From Sphingosinicella flava (GTDB lineage: Bacteria > Pseudomonadota > Alphaproteobacteria > Sphingomonadales > Sphingomonadaceae), in NCBI RefSeq assembly GCF_016025255.1, contig NZ_CP065592.1:663122-727121 (forward strand): a stretch of 64,000 nt of DNA, in the 5' to 3' direction. Below the pieces are notes generated by a model that made no database searches, was not told the DNA's origin, and saw only the letters and a list, made by a program, of their open reading frames with translations. Shown here piece by piece: positions 9,294-18,367 of the stretch (positions are counted from its first letter, which is position 1; the number at the start of each line of letters is the position of its first letter). The position numbers and the translations under genes were made by a program.

Positions 9294-10682
9294 TTATCGC
9301 TGCACGGGCGGCATCGGCCCGAATTCGACAGCCGCATTCGACGTCAGCGACAGCATGGCCGTCCAGGCGGCGACATTCTGGCGCAGTTGCTCCGGATCGA
9401 TCTTGTCGAGCGTATCGTCGGGCGTGTGATGAATGTCGAAATAGCGCGTACCGTCCTGTTGCAGCTCCATCGTCGGCACGCCGCTGGCCGCCATGGGGCC
9501 GATGTCGGATCCGCCCGCCTGATCGGTGAAGCCTTGGGCGATGCCGAGAGGGGCGAGGGCGCGGGCGATATCCTGCACGACCGGCTGTGCCGTCTGTGCG
9601 ACGCGACTGTCGAAACGCCAGACGCGATCCGCGCCGAAATCGCTCTCGGCGATCACCGCATGCTCGTTAGGATGCTTGCGCATATAATCCAGACCGCCGA
9701 ACAGGCCCACTTCCTCCGCACCGAACCAGACGACGCGGATCGTGCGAAGCGGCTGGCCATGGTCCATGACGCGCTTCGCCGCCGCGGCGGTAATACCGCA
9801 ACCCGCGGCATCGTCGAACGCGCCAGTCGCCAAATCCCAGCTGTCGAGGTGGCAGGCGGCAAGCACCACCGGCGCCTTGGGGTCTCGGCCCGGCACTTCG
9901 GCGATGACGTTGCCGGATTGTTGAATACCGATGTTGCGCGGCGTCAGCGTCAGATGCATCGTGACCGGCCTGTTGCCGGCCCGCTTCAAGATGCGCTGCA
10001 GCTGCTCCGCATCGGGGATGGAGAGGGCCGCGGCCGGAATCGGCGTCACGCCCTCCGCCCAGCTTTGGACGCCGGTATGCGGGTTGCGGTGATGATCGGT
10101 GCCGATCGATCGGATGACGATCGCCGCCGCCCCCTTGCGGCTGGCGATGGACGGGCCTTGCCGCCGGGCGGCGCCGTAATAGCCGTAGCCCGAGCCGTCC
10201 TGCGTCGGCACCATGCCATGGCTCACGAACACGATCTTGCCCTTGACCAGCGCGTCGTGAGCCGCCTGGAATTCCGCGAGGCTGTCGAACCCGATCACCT
10301 CGGCGCGAAGGCCCTCCGGCGGGGTGGCTCCGCTATTGCCGAGCGCCGCCAGAGTCAATTTCTGGGGGAAGGGGGCGACGATCTCCGCTTTCTCCTCGCC
10401 ACGCACCCAGACCGGCATGTCGAACGTTTCGACGCGCACATTCTTGAAGCCCAGGCTCTTCAGTTTGGCCACCGCCCAATCGCGGGCGCGGGCTTCCGCT
10501 TCGGTTCCCGCCATGCGCTGGCCGACTTCGGTAGTGAGGCCTTCGGTGATGTCGAACGCCACATCGTCCTTCAGCGCCGCGTCGCGCAGCATTTCGGCCG
10601 TCTTGAGCGGCGTCGCCGGCGTGACGGCGACCGCGGTGGAAGAGAGGAGGGCGAGGGCGGCGATGAAGATCGGTTTTTTCAT
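9294..10682 (-). CDS. secreted M28 family zinc aminopeptidase
   Basis: A 462-residue metallopeptidase exported through a signal peptide (KPIFIAALALLSSTAVA). A protease-associated (PA) insert occupies about residues 120-230. The M28 di-zinc site follows: His and Asp in CHLDSWD, Asp in GAFDDAAGC, the catalytic Glu pair in WFGAEEVGLFGG, Asp in ESDFGAD and His in DIHHTPDDT. It should release N-terminal residues from peptides in the periplasm or medium. It precedes pyrC (gap 96 bases) and is divergent from ettA. Confidence 0.92.
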   Translation of the reverse strand: MKKPIFIAALALLSSTAVAVTPATPLKTAEMLRDAALKDDVAFDITEGLTTEVGQRMAGTEAEARARDWAVAKLKSLGFKNVRVETFDMPVWVRGEEKAEIVAPFPQKLTLAALGNSGATPPEGLRAEVIGFDSLAEFQAAHDALVKGKIVFVSHGMVPTQDGSGYGYYGAARRQGPSIASRKGAAAIVIRSIGTDHHRNPHTGVQSWAEGVTPIPAAALSIPDAEQLQRILKRAGNRPVTMHLTLTPRNIGIQQSGNVIAEVPGRDPKAPVVLAACHLDSWDLATGAFDDAAGCGITAAAAKRVMDHGQPLRTIRVVWFGAEEVGLFGGLDYMRKHPNEHAVIAESDFGADRVWRFDSRVAQTAQPVVQDIARALAPLGIAQGFTDQAGGSDIGPMAASGVPTMELQQDGTRYFDIHHTPDDTLDKIDPEQLRQNVAAWTAMLSLTSNAAVEFGPMPPVQR

Positions 10683-10806
10683 GCCGTTTGCCTATCCAAC
10701 AATATCGGGGAACGAAAGCCCCTGCTTGCGTTTGCCAATGCCGCGCCGACACACTAGGTAGGCGCCCGAAACTTCCGTCCATTTCCATCCGGAGAAAGCC
10801 GCCGCC

Positions 10807-12486
10807 ATGGCCGCACAATATGCATATGTCATGAAAGGCCTGACCAAGACCTTTCCGGGCGCGCCCAAGCCCACGCTCAATAACATCAACCTGCAATTCT
10901 ATCAGGATGCGAAGATCGGAATCGTCGGCCCGAACGGCACCGGCAAATCGACCCTGATGAAGATCATGGCGGGCCGCGACACCGAATTTACCGGCGAGGC
11001 CTGGCCGGGCGAGGGGATCACCGTCGGCTATCTTGAACAGGAACCGCAGCTCGATCCGACCAAGACGGTGAAGGAAAACGTCATGGACGGCGTCCGCCCG
11101 GTCGCGGACCTCGTCGACCGCTTCAACGAAATCTCGACCCTGATGGCCGATCCGCCGGCCGATGCCGATTTCGACGCGCTGATGACGGAGATGGGCGAGC
11201 TCCAGGAAAAGATCGACGCGGTGGACGGCTGGACGCTCGACAACCAGCTTGAAATCGCGATGGACGCGCTACGTTGCCCGCCGGGCGATAGCAAAGTCGA
11301 CAATCTGTCGGGTGGTGAAAAGCGGCGCGTCGCGCTGACCCGCCTGCTCCTCGAAAAGCCGGACATCCTTCTGCTCGACGAACCGACAAACCATCTCGAT
11401 GCCGAAAGCGTCGCATGGCTGGAACGGCATCTGGTCGACTATAAGGGCAATGTCATCCTCGTCACCCACGACCGCTATTTCCTCGACAATGTCGTGAACT
11501 GGATTCTCGAATTGGATCGCGGCCGTTACTATGTCTACGAAGGAAACTATTCCACCTACTTGGAAAAGAAGGCAAAACGCCTTGAACAGGAGGAACGGGA
11601 AGACGCCGGCAAGCAAAAGGCGATTTCCGACGAACTCGAATGGATCCGGCGCAGTCCCAAGGCGCGGCAGGCCAAATCCAAGGCCCGTATCCGGGCGTTC
11701 GACGAATTGGTCGAGGCGCAGGAAAATCGCACGCCGGGCAAGGCGCAGATCCTCATTCAGGTGCCCGAGCGGCTTGGCGGCAAGGTGATCGAGGCGAAGG
11801 GTCTCACCAAGTCGTTCGGCGACAAATTGCTGTTCGAAAATCTCGACTTCACGCTGCCGCCCGGCGGGATCGTTGGGATCATCGGTCCGAACGGCGCGGG
11901 CAAGACCACCTTGTTCAAGCTCATCACGGGCGTCGAACAGCCCGATTCCGGCAGTATCGACATCGGCGACACGGTGCGCCTCGGCTATGTCGACCAGAGC
12001 CGCGACGCGCTCGATCCGGGCAAGAACGTGTGGGAGGAAGTATCGGACGGCCTCGACATCTTCAGTTTCGGCAAGCACGAAATCCCCAGCCGGGCCTATG
12101 TCGGCGCCTTCAACTTCAAGGGTTCGGACCAGCAGAAGAAAGTCGGCCAATTGTCCGGCGGCGAGCGCAATCGCGTCCACATGGCGAAGATGCTGAGGAA
12201 GGGCGGCAACGTCCTGCTGCTCGACGAGCCGACCAACGACCTCGACGTCGAAACCCTCCGCGCGCTCGAAGAGGCGCTCGAAAATTTCGCCGGCTGCGCC
12301 GTGGTCATCAGCCACGACCGCTTCTTCCTTGATCGTCTCGCGACGCACATCCTGGCATTCGAGGGCGACAGCCATGTCGAATGGTTCGAAGGAAATTTCG
12401 AAGCCTATGAGGAGGACAAGCGCCGCCGCATGGGCCCCGAAGCCGACCGGCCGCACCGGATGAGCTACAAGAAGCTGACCCGGTAA
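10807..12486 (+). CDS. ettA: energy-dependent translational throttle protein EttA (ABC-F)
   Basis: EttA binds the ribosomal E site and gates entry of 70S initiation complexes into elongation according to ATP/ADP ratio. The 559-residue protein has two ABC modules and no membrane segments: Walker A GPNGTGKST and signature LSGGEKRRVAL in the first, GPNGAGKTT and LSGGERNRVHM in the second, with LLLDEPTNHLD and LLLDEPTNDLD as Walker B motifs. Between them is the charged linker (about residues 240-320) typical of ABC-F proteins. Length and C-terminus match EttA. It converges on the dioxygenase gene with a 6-base gap. Confidence 0.96.
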   Translation: MAAQYAYVMKGLTKTFPGAPKPTLNNINLQFYQDAKIGIVGPNGTGKSTLMKIMAGRDTEFTGEAWPGEGITVGYLEQEPQLDPTKTVKENVMDGVRPVADLVDRFNEISTLMADPPADADFDALMTEMGELQEKIDAVDGWTLDNQLEIAMDALRCPPGDSKVDNLSGGEKRRVALTRLLLEKPDILLLDEPTNHLDAESVAWLERHLVDYKGNVILVTHDRYFLDNVVNWILELDRGRYYVYEGNYSTYLEKKAKRLEQEEREDAGKQKAISDELEWIRRSPKARQAKSKARIRAFDELVEAQENRTPGKAQILIQVPERLGGKVIEAKGLTKSFGDKLLFENLDFTLPPGGIVGIIGPNGAGKTTLFKLITGVEQPDSGSIDIGDTVRLGYVDQSRDALDPGKNVWEEVSDGLDIFSFGKHEIPSRAYVGAFNFKGSDQQKKVGQLSGGERNRVHMAKMLRKGGNVLLLDEPTNDLDVETLRALEEALENFAGCAVVISHDRFFLDRLATHILAFEGDSHVEWFEGNFEAYEEDKRRRMGPEADRPHRMSYKKLTR

Positions 12487-12492
12487 AGGATC

Positions 12493-13284
12493 CTACGCCC
12501 CGATTTCTCCAAAGGCGTAGACGTCCATCCTGAGAATGCCGTGAATCGTGCTGGCGTGGAGGCGCTTTGCCGCCGCGCCGCCGGCACCCATGGCGAGAAA
12601 AAGGGGAAGAAGATGCTCCTCGGTAGGGTGGTTGCGCGCCGCAGAAGGCGCGCGGCTGCGATAATCCAGGAGATCGGCCGTCCTCTGTTCTTGGATCGCC
12701 GCGTCCATCCAATGGGCGAATTCCGTTACCCAGACCGGCTCCGGCGCGTCGATGGCATGGGCATAATCGCGAAAACTCGACAAATCGTGCGTGAAGCTTC
12801 CCGATCCGACGATGAGAACGCCTTCCATGCGCAGGGGCGCAAGCAAACGGCCAAGGCGGAGATGATGCTCCGGACCAAGATGGGTCTGAACCGAAAGCTG
12901 CACCACCGGGATATCGGCATCGGGATATAACAAGCGGAGCGGAACCCAAGCGCCGTGGTCGAGGCCGCGCGTACGATCGGTGTCGACGGTGAGCCCGCCT
13001 GCCTCCAACAAAGCCCGCACGCGCGCGGCGAGATCGGCGGATCCCGGGGCAGGGTAAACGATGTCGTATAGCGCTTTGGGAAAGCCGTAAAAGTCATGGA
13101 TCGTCTCGTTCACGGTGACCTCGTTCACCGTGGGGCGACGTGTCTCCCAATGGGCGGACACGACCAGGATCGCCTTCGGCCGCATGCGGAGAGCAGCGGC
13201 CAGGTTCTCAAGGAAATGGCGGGCAGGCACGTCCGTCAAAGGAAAAGTCGGCGCGCCATGGGAAACGAACAAAGCGGGTAACAT
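12493..13284 (-). CDS. class III extradiol dioxygenase, 4,5-DOPA dioxygenase (YgiD-like)
   Basis: A 263-residue LigB-superfamily enzyme matching the DODA/YgiD family, which opens the ring of catechols such as L-DOPA using a non-haem metal. Motifs include FVSHGAPTFPL near the N-terminus (metal His), ILVVSAHWETRRP, RGLDHGAWVPLRLLYPDADIPVVQLSV and a late NHPTEEHLLPLF carrying His and Glu. The physiological substrate is unknown. An operator-like palindrome lies upstream. Confidence 0.9.
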   Translation of the reverse strand: MLPALFVSHGAPTFPLTDVPARHFLENLAAALRMRPKAILVVSAHWETRRPTVNEVTVNETIHDFYGFPKALYDIVYPAPGSADLAARVRALLEAGGLTVDTDRTRGLDHGAWVPLRLLYPDADIPVVQLSVQTHLGPEHHLRLGRLLAPLRMEGVLIVGSGSFTHDLSSFRDYAHAIDAPEPVWVTEFAHWMDAAIQEQRTADLLDYRSRAPSAARNHPTEEHLLPLFLAMGAGGAAAKRLHASTIHGILRMDVYAFGEIGA

Positions 13285-13317
13285 GATCGGGCTCCATCAG
13301 TGTTCCCATCGAGATAA

Positions 13318-13331
13318 GGTTTAAACCGGTT
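13318..13331. promoter_or_regulatory. overlapping palindromes upstream of the dioxygenase gene
   Basis: GGTTTAAACC (13318-13327) is a perfect 10-base palindrome overlapping AACCGGTT (13324-13331), also perfect. The site is 34-47 bases before the dioxygenase ATG, a usual operator position. No regulator gene is adjacent, so the binding protein is unknown. Confidence 0.3.
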
Positions 13332-13403
13332 TCATAAAGCTGAGGGAAAGGCATCGCGCCGTTTCGAAAATCGCAACGCATAATATGCGCTGGGCGCCTT
13401 GCC

Positions 13404-14636
13404 TTACGCGGCCAGGCCTTTTCGCTCGCTTGTCATCAAGGGCAGGCGAATTTCAAATGCTGCACCCTGTGCGACATGGGGATCGAGCGCGATCGAGCCG
13501 CCAAGAAGCTCGACGATGCTCTTGGTGATCGCAAGGCCGAGGCCCGTGCCCGGCTGACTGGTCTTTTCGCCTTGGGCGAAGCGCTCGAACAATCGCATGC
13601 GAAAGGCTTCGGGAATACCGGGGCCATCGTCCCGCACGACAATGCGCGCCTCACCCTCCTGCCCGCGAAGGTCGATATGAACTGTGCCGTGCGAAAATTT
13701 GGCGGCATTGGAGATCAAATTGGTGAGAGCCTGCAGCAACCTGTCGCCATCCGTTTGGATGATGACCGGGTCAGTTGGCAGGGACGGCAACAACACCGCT
13801 CCGAAACGGGTGGCGAAGGGCTCGTTCTGCGTGACCGCTTCCAGGATTAGGGCGCGAAGATCGGTTTCGGCCAGCGTGAAAGCGGCACGTCCGGAATCAA
13901 ATTTGTCAATGTCGAGGAGATCGTTCACGAGCCGGGTCAAACGCTGCGCGTTCTTGGTGGCAATGGCGACGAGCCCGTGTGCCTTTTCCGGCAATTTTCC
14001 CGCGGCGCCACTGTCGAGGAGGCCTAGCGACCCCGCGATCGCGGTAAGCGGCGTGCGCAATTCGTGGCTGACGTTCGCGACCAATTCCTCTTTCAGCTGA
14101 ATGATCGCGGCCAACTCCTTTCGCGCTCGTTCGGCGTCCGCTTCTGCGACGCTGCTGAAACCGATGGCGATCGGGCCAACCAGCAGGTGGGCGACCAGCA
14201 TATCCTCGTCGCTGAACGCAGCGGGGCGGTCGGAATAATATTTCAGGACGCCCACGGTCTGCCCGCGGTGGGGAATGGGCACGACGATCATCGACCGCAG
14301 GCCAACCTTGCGGCAGGCCGCCTGGTTGACGCGCACATCCTGTTCCGAATCCACGCAGGACAATGGAGCGCCGGTCAGGATGCTCATGCCCGAAAGGCTG
14401 GCGTTGAGGGCAAGGCGTAGCCCGACAAGCCCGGCGGATGTGCCGCTGGCGGCGGCATAATAAAGCTGGTCGCCGTCGCGTAGCTCGACCACGGTTCCAG
14501 TCGCTTGCGGCATCGCGCCTTTGGCATCGACAATCGCCTGCATGACTGCCTGCAGGTTCCCGCCCGCCGCCGTCACGGCATGCTGCACGGCAATCAGCCC
14601 TTCGAACCGATCCACATCCATTGCCGGGGCCCTCAT
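13404..14636 (-). CDS. GAF-domain sensor histidine kinase
   Basis: A cytoplasmic sensor kinase of 410 residues without membrane segments. Residues about 10-170 form a GAF domain likely to sense a small ligand or redox state. The HisKA domain carries the phospho-acceptor His in NVSHELRTPLTAI near residue 190. The ATPase domain shows the N box NLISNAAKFS, G1 VRDDGPGIP, F box LFERFAQ and G2 GTGLGLAI. No response regulator is next to it, so it is an orphan kinase. The start may be the ATG at 14636 or the one five codons in. Confidence 0.92.
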   Translation of the reverse strand: MRAPAMDVDRFEGLIAVQHAVTAAGGNLQAVMQAIVDAKGAMPQATGTVVELRDGDQLYYAAASGTSAGLVGLRLALNASLSGMSILTGAPLSCVDSEQDVRVNQAACRKVGLRSMIVVPIPHRGQTVGVLKYYSDRPAAFSDEDMLVAHLLVGPIAIGFSSVAEADAERARKELAAIIQLKEELVANVSHELRTPLTAIAGSLGLLDSGAAGKLPEKAHGLVAIATKNAQRLTRLVNDLLDIDKFDSGRAAFTLAETDLRALILEAVTQNEPFATRFGAVLLPSLPTDPVIIQTDGDRLLQALTNLISNAAKFSHGTVHIDLRGQEGEARIVVRDDGPGIPEAFRMRLFERFAQGEKTSQPGTGLGLAITKSIVELLGGSIALDPHVAQGAAFEIRLPLMTSERKGLAA

Positions 14637-14730
14637 ATCACGACAAGTCTCTTATAACCCTAACCTTCCAGCTTCCAAACCCTGCCGCCAGAGGCGGAAC
14701 TTGCAGCCCGCCTGGTTCTTTTTGCGTCGC

Positions 14731-15309
14731 ATGAGAACGAGAAACACCGTATCATTCCTTCTCGCGCTGGCCGCCTTACTTGGCGCCTGCTCGGCAGAAC
14801 GCCCGCCCTGGGCGGATGGTGCGCTGGTGACGGAGCGCATACCCGTCGGCGGCGCGCCGCAACGCCTTGATAATCTCTCCGCTCGCATTCTCGTTCTCCA
14901 CAATCGCGAACGGCAGGCTGCCGGTGTCGCGCCACTTGCGTGGGATAGGGCGCTCGCGATGTCGGCCGCCGCCTACGGGCCCAAGCTCGCTCGTATCGGG
15001 CAGCTCCGGCACTCGCCGGGTGCCGACCGGCCTGGACAAGGCGAGAATTTGTGGATGGGAACGCGCGACGCCTACTCGGTCGAGGAAATGATCGGCGGCT
15101 GGATCAACGAGAAGCGTATCTTCCGCCCGGGCCTTTTCCCGGATGACGTCAGCCGCAGCGGCAATTGGAGCGACGTCGCGCATTATACGCAAATGATCTG
15201 GCCCGCGACGACACGCATAGGCTGCGCGGTGCACAAGGCCGGGCAATGGGATTACCTTATCTGCCGTTATTCGCCTCCTGGGAACGTCGTCGGCCGCCGC
15301 GTGCCTTGA
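14731..15309 (+). CDS. CAP-domain (SCP/PR-1-like) lipoprotein or secreted protein
   Basis: A 192-residue exported CAP-superfamily protein. The N-terminus MRTRNTVSFLLALAALLGAC ends in a lipobox-like LGAC, so it may be lipidated at that Cys. CAP motifs follow: LVLHNRERQAAGVAPLAWD, LRHSPGADRPGQGENLWMGT, and HYTQMIWPATTRIGCAV with YLICRYSPPGN. Bacterial CAP proteins are of mostly unknown function, with proposed lipid or peptidoglycan binding. There is no clear ribosome-binding site; a TTG at 14722 is an alternative start. It is divergent from the histidine kinase. Confidence 0.88.
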   Translation: MRTRNTVSFLLALAALLGACSAERPPWADGALVTERIPVGGAPQRLDNLSARILVLHNRERQAAGVAPLAWDRALAMSAAAYGPKLARIGQLRHSPGADRPGQGENLWMGTRDAYSVEEMIGGWINEKRIFRPGLFPDDVSRSGNWSDVAHYTQMIWPATTRIGCAVHKAGQWDYLICRYSPPGNVVGRRVP

Positions 15310-15358
15310 TGGCGCTTTTGAGGCGGTTTAAGCGTCGAAGGAGGGGAGGGGTGCCGTC

Positions 15359-15646
15359 GTGACCACGATCATCATTATCATCATCATCGGCCTTGCCCTG
15401 CTGTTCGGGCTGTTCGCTTGGACCGGTGCCAGGTCGCAGCGCGTCTTTCGCGCGCCCGAAAAGCTCTCCGATGCCCAGCTTGAGGCGACGGTGAAACTGA
15501 CAGGCCGGATCATGGAGATGACCAAGCCAGGCGCGCCGACTTGGGCACGGGCCGCCGCCAAATATCAGGCGGCGGTCAATGAACAGCTGCGTCGCCAGGG
15601 TAAGCCGCCGCTCGATGAGATCGAAATAGACGGGCTCATCCGTTAG
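15359..15646 (+). CDS. small membrane-anchored hypothetical protein
   Basis: A 95-residue protein I do not recognise. Residues about 3-22 are a single hydrophobic segment beginning with seven consecutive isoleucines after MTT, then a positively charged patch and a soluble helical tail. The start is GTG at 15359 with GGAGGGG 7 bases upstream. It follows the CAP gene by 49 bases and converges on the carbonic anhydrase gene. Confidence 0.65.
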   Translation: MTTIIIIIIIGLALLFGLFAWTGARSQRVFRAPEKLSDAQLEATVKLTGRIMEMTKPGAPTWARAAAKYQAAVNEQLRRQGKPPLDEIEIDGLIR

Positions 15647-15663
15647 CGTTTAAGCCGATCCAA

Positions 15664-16296
15664 TCAGGCCGGGCTGAACCGTCCCGTCGTTTCATCCAGA
15701 ACATGCAGCATGCCGTCTGCGATCGCGAAATAGGCGCCATGGATGGTCAGCCGCCCGGCCGCTTCACGTTCGGGAATGAATGGAAAGGTGCGAAGGTTGG
15801 CGATGCTGACCTTTACGGTTTCCAGCTCCAGCGCGCGGATCGCCTCCGGCCCCTCGCCATGCTCAGCCGCGATCCGGTCCCGCGCTTCGTCGAGCAGGTC
15901 GATCCAGTGCGCGATAAAGCCCCCATCGCCCGGTTCGGCGCCGTCGAAGCGGCGGGAGAGGGCGGCATGAACGCCGCCGCACGATCCATGGCCCATGACG
16001 ACGATTTCTTCGACATTGAGCTGCGTCACCGCGAATTCGAGTGCCGCCGACACGCCGTGCCGTCCGCCTCCGGTCTCGAAAGGGGGTACGAGGTTCGCAA
16101 CGTTGCGGACGACGAACATTTCGCCAGGGCTAGCGTCGAACAATTGGGACGGATCAACCCGGCTGTCGGAACAGGCGATGACCATGACCTTGGGGCTCTG
16201 GCCCTCGGCCAATTCCGCCCAGCGATCCCGCTCTTCACGATAACGCCCCTCCGTGAAACGATGATAACCAGCGATGAGTGCGTTGAAGTCGGCCAT
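15664..16296 (-). CDS. beta-class carbonic anhydrase
   Basis: Interconverts CO2 and bicarbonate with a zinc ion. The 210-residue protein shows the beta-class ligands: Cys in VIACSDSRVDP, His and Cys in VMGHGSCGGVHAAL, plus the Asp-Arg dyad (SDSR). Length matches the family. No sulphate-transporter domain is fused. It probably supplies bicarbonate for carboxylases, and stands as a single gene. Confidence 0.95.
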   Translation of the reverse strand: MADFNALIAGYHRFTEGRYREERDRWAELAEGQSPKVMVIACSDSRVDPSQLFDASPGEMFVVRNVANLVPPFETGGGRHGVSAALEFAVTQLNVEEIVVMGHGSCGGVHAALSRRFDGAEPGDGGFIAHWIDLLDEARDRIAAEHGEGPEAIRALELETVKVSIANLRTFPFIPEREAAGRLTIHGAYFAIADGMLHVLDETTGRFSPA

Positions 16297-16404
16297 TATG
16301 CTCCTCTCGATCGGCCTCCCTTAGCGGCATGAACACTATTCACAAAGCATTCAGAGCCTTTCCCGCAGCAGCTTCGTTACGGGACAAGTGTATGGGAGGA
16401 CAGG

Positions 16405-16908
16405 ATGGGCGTTCGTGCGAAGGGTTGGTTATTGCTCCCCCTTCTTCTCACTGGCTGCATCAGCGGGCGAGGAATGGCGCCGAACCAGCCAGTAGCGGTA
16501 CAGAGCATTCCTTCAGGGGCGACGGCCACTACAAATTATGGCAGCAGTTGCACTACGCCCTGCAGCCTGCGTCTGCCCAATGACGATGGCGGTACGATCT
16601 GGATCGCGAAAGATGGCTATGACACCGCCACAGTGGTCGTCGGCAGCCATGTCGATGCGAATGCCGTGGCACGGTCTCTATCCGAATTCGCCGATCCCAC
16701 CGATGCGGCGATTGAGGTCGCGAGCGGCACTATATTAGGCGACGGGATGACAAGGCGCCTCGATAAGCGGGACGTGCGCGTTACCTTGACGCCGTCAGGC
16801 GCAATGGGTGCAACGAATGCTAAACCGATCGATCCCGGCGCACCCGGCACAGTTCAGCGCCTCTCGCCTGAGGAAATCGCGAAAGTGCAGTCGCCGCCGC
16901 TCGATTAA
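16405..16908 (+). CDS. lipoprotein with a PEGA-like segment
   Basis: A 167-residue predicted lipoprotein: hydrophobic LLLPLLLTGC gives a lipobox with Cys18. The following region (QSIPSGATATTNYGSSCTTP, then LRLPNDDGGTIWIAKDGY) resembles the PEGA-type surface repeat in which Gly-aromatic turns follow a Pro-Ser-Gly-Ala segment. The C-terminal third is Pro/Gly-rich. GGAGGA precedes the ATG at suitable distance. Function unknown; the next gene is lipA on the same strand. Confidence 0.75.
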   Translation: MGVRAKGWLLLPLLLTGCISGRGMAPNQPVAVQSIPSGATATTNYGSSCTTPCSLRLPNDDGGTIWIAKDGYDTATVVVGSHVDANAVARSLSEFADPTDAAIEVASGTILGDGMTRRLDKRDVRVTLTPSGAMGATNAKPIDPGAPGTVQRLSPEEIAKVQSPPLD

Positions 16909-16959
16909 GCCTGATCGACAGGGGTGGCGAATAGAACGATCAGTCGCTATTTGCACGCC

Positions 16960-17880
16960 ATGACCGAAGCGACAGCCTCCATCCGTCCGCCGCGCATTCG
17001 CAAGCCCGACTGGATCCGCGTCAAGGCGCCGACCAGCACCGGCTTCGCCGAAACGAAGAAACTGATGCGCAGCCTGAACCTCGCCACCGTGTGCGAGGAA
17101 GCGGCCTGCCCCAATATTGGCGAATGCTGGACGAAAAAGCATGCGACGGTGATGATTCTGGGCGACACTTGCACCAGGGCCTGCGCCTTCTGCAACGTGA
17201 AGACCGGCATGCCCCGCGCCGTGGATCCGCTCGAGCCGGAGCATGTCGCGACGGCCGCAGCCGAGCTTGGTCTTGAGCATATCGTCATCACCTCTGTCGA
17301 TCGCGACGACCTGCCGGACGGCGGCGCAAGGCAGTTCGTGAAGGTAATCGAAGCGCTTCGCCGGAACACGCCGTCCACGACCATCGAGATTCTGACACCC
17401 GATTTCCGCAACAAGCCGGAAGCGGCCGTGGAAGCGATCGTCGCGGCACGGCCGGACGTCTACAACCACAACCTCGAAACCGTGCCGAGGCTCTATCCGA
17501 CGATCCGTCCCGGTGCCCGTTATTATGCCTCGCTTCGCCTGCTCGAGAGCGTGAAGCGGCAGGATCCGACCATCTTCACCAAGTCCGGCGTCATGGTGGG
17601 CTTGGGCGAACAAAGGCTTGAAGTCCATCAAGTGATGGACGACATGCGCTCGGCCGACGTCGATTTCCTCACCATGGGTCAATATCTTCAGCCGACGCCG
17701 CGCCATGCGAAGGTGGAGGAGTTCGTGACGCCGCAGGCGTTCAGCGCCTATGCGGCCATCGCGCGGGCCAAGGGCTTCCTGCTCGTCGCCGCGAGCCCGC
17801 TGACCCGCTCCAGCTATCATGCGGGCGACGATTTCGCGAAGATGAAAGCGGCGCGAGAGGCGCAGCTGGCCAAGAAGTAA
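16960..17880 (+). CDS. lipA: lipoyl synthase
   Basis: Radical-SAM enzyme that inserts two sulphurs into protein-bound octanoyl groups to make lipoyl cofactors for 2-oxoacid dehydrogenases. Both iron-sulphur sites are present: [12 protein letters not shown] binds the auxiliary cluster and CTRACAFC the radical-SAM cluster; the C-terminal SSYHAGDD supplies the conserved Ser ligand region. I place the start at ATG 16960, giving 306 residues; a GTG at 16924 would add 12. The COQ10-like gene starts 5 bases after the stop, so the two are co-transcribed. Confidence 0.96.
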   Translation: MTEATASIRPPRIRKPDWIRVKAPTSTGFAETKKLMRSLNLATVCEEAACPNIGECWTKKHATVMILGDTCTRACAFCNVKTGMPRAVDPLEPEHVATAAAELGLEHIVITSVDRDDLPDGGARQFVKVIEALRRNTPSTTIEILTPDFRNKPEAAVEAIVAARPDVYNHNLETVPRLYPTIRPGARYYASLRLLESVKRQDPTIFTKSGVMVGLGEQRLEVHQVMDDMRSADVDFLTMGQYLQPTPRHAKVEEFVTPQAFSAYAAIARAKGFLLVAASPLTRSSYHAGDDFAKMKAAREAQLAKK

Positions 17881-17884
17881 GCCG

Positions 17885-18367
17885 ATGCCTCGCCATACCG
17901 AAAAGCGGAACCTGCCCTATACGCCCGATCAGATGTTCAATCTGGTAGCGGACGTCAAAAGCTATCAGGAGTTCCTGCCTTGGGTTGCGGCGGTCCGCAT
18001 TCGATCCGACAGCGAGGCGGAGATGATCGCGGATCTCGTCGTCGGCTTTGCCGCCCTGAAGGAAACCTTCACGTCGCGGGTGCACAAGGAACGGCCCCGT
18101 GCCATAACCGTCGATTATGTCGAAGGTCCGCTCAAATTCCTGAAGAACGACTGGACCTTCACGCCGGATGGGAAGGGCGGCACGGATGTCGATTTCTGTG
18201 TCGACTTCGCTTTTAAATCCAGGATTTTCGAAACCTTGGCGGGACAGGTATTCGACCGTGCCTTGCGCCGCATGATCTTCGCGTTCGAGGAAAGGGCCGC
18301 GGCGCTTTACGGCGCGGACGGCAAGGCGCCGGGCATCAGCAGCTCCAGCGCGCACAGCGCCGCCTGA
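17885..18367 (+). CDS. COQ10/RatA-family START-like protein, ubiquinone-binding
   Basis: A 160-residue SRPBCC (START-like) protein. Its mitochondrial relative Coq10 binds ubiquinone and supports respiration; bacterial relatives are often labelled RatA. Motifs: YTPDQMFNLVADVKSYQEFLPW, FAALKETFTSRV, and a C-terminal helix FDRALRRMIFAFEERA. It is translationally close to lipA. The last 61 bases overlap the convergent cinA-type gene, so the two mRNAs are antisense at their ends. The RatA name does not mean there is a toxin-antitoxin pair here. Confidence 0.9.
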   Translation: MPRHTEKRNLPYTPDQMFNLVADVKSYQEFLPWVAAVRIRSDSEAEMIADLVVGFAALKETFTSRVHKERPRAITVDYVEGPLKFLKNDWTFTPDGKGGTDVDFCVDFAFKSRIFETLAGQVFDRALRRMIFAFEERAAALYGADGKAPGISSSSAHSAA

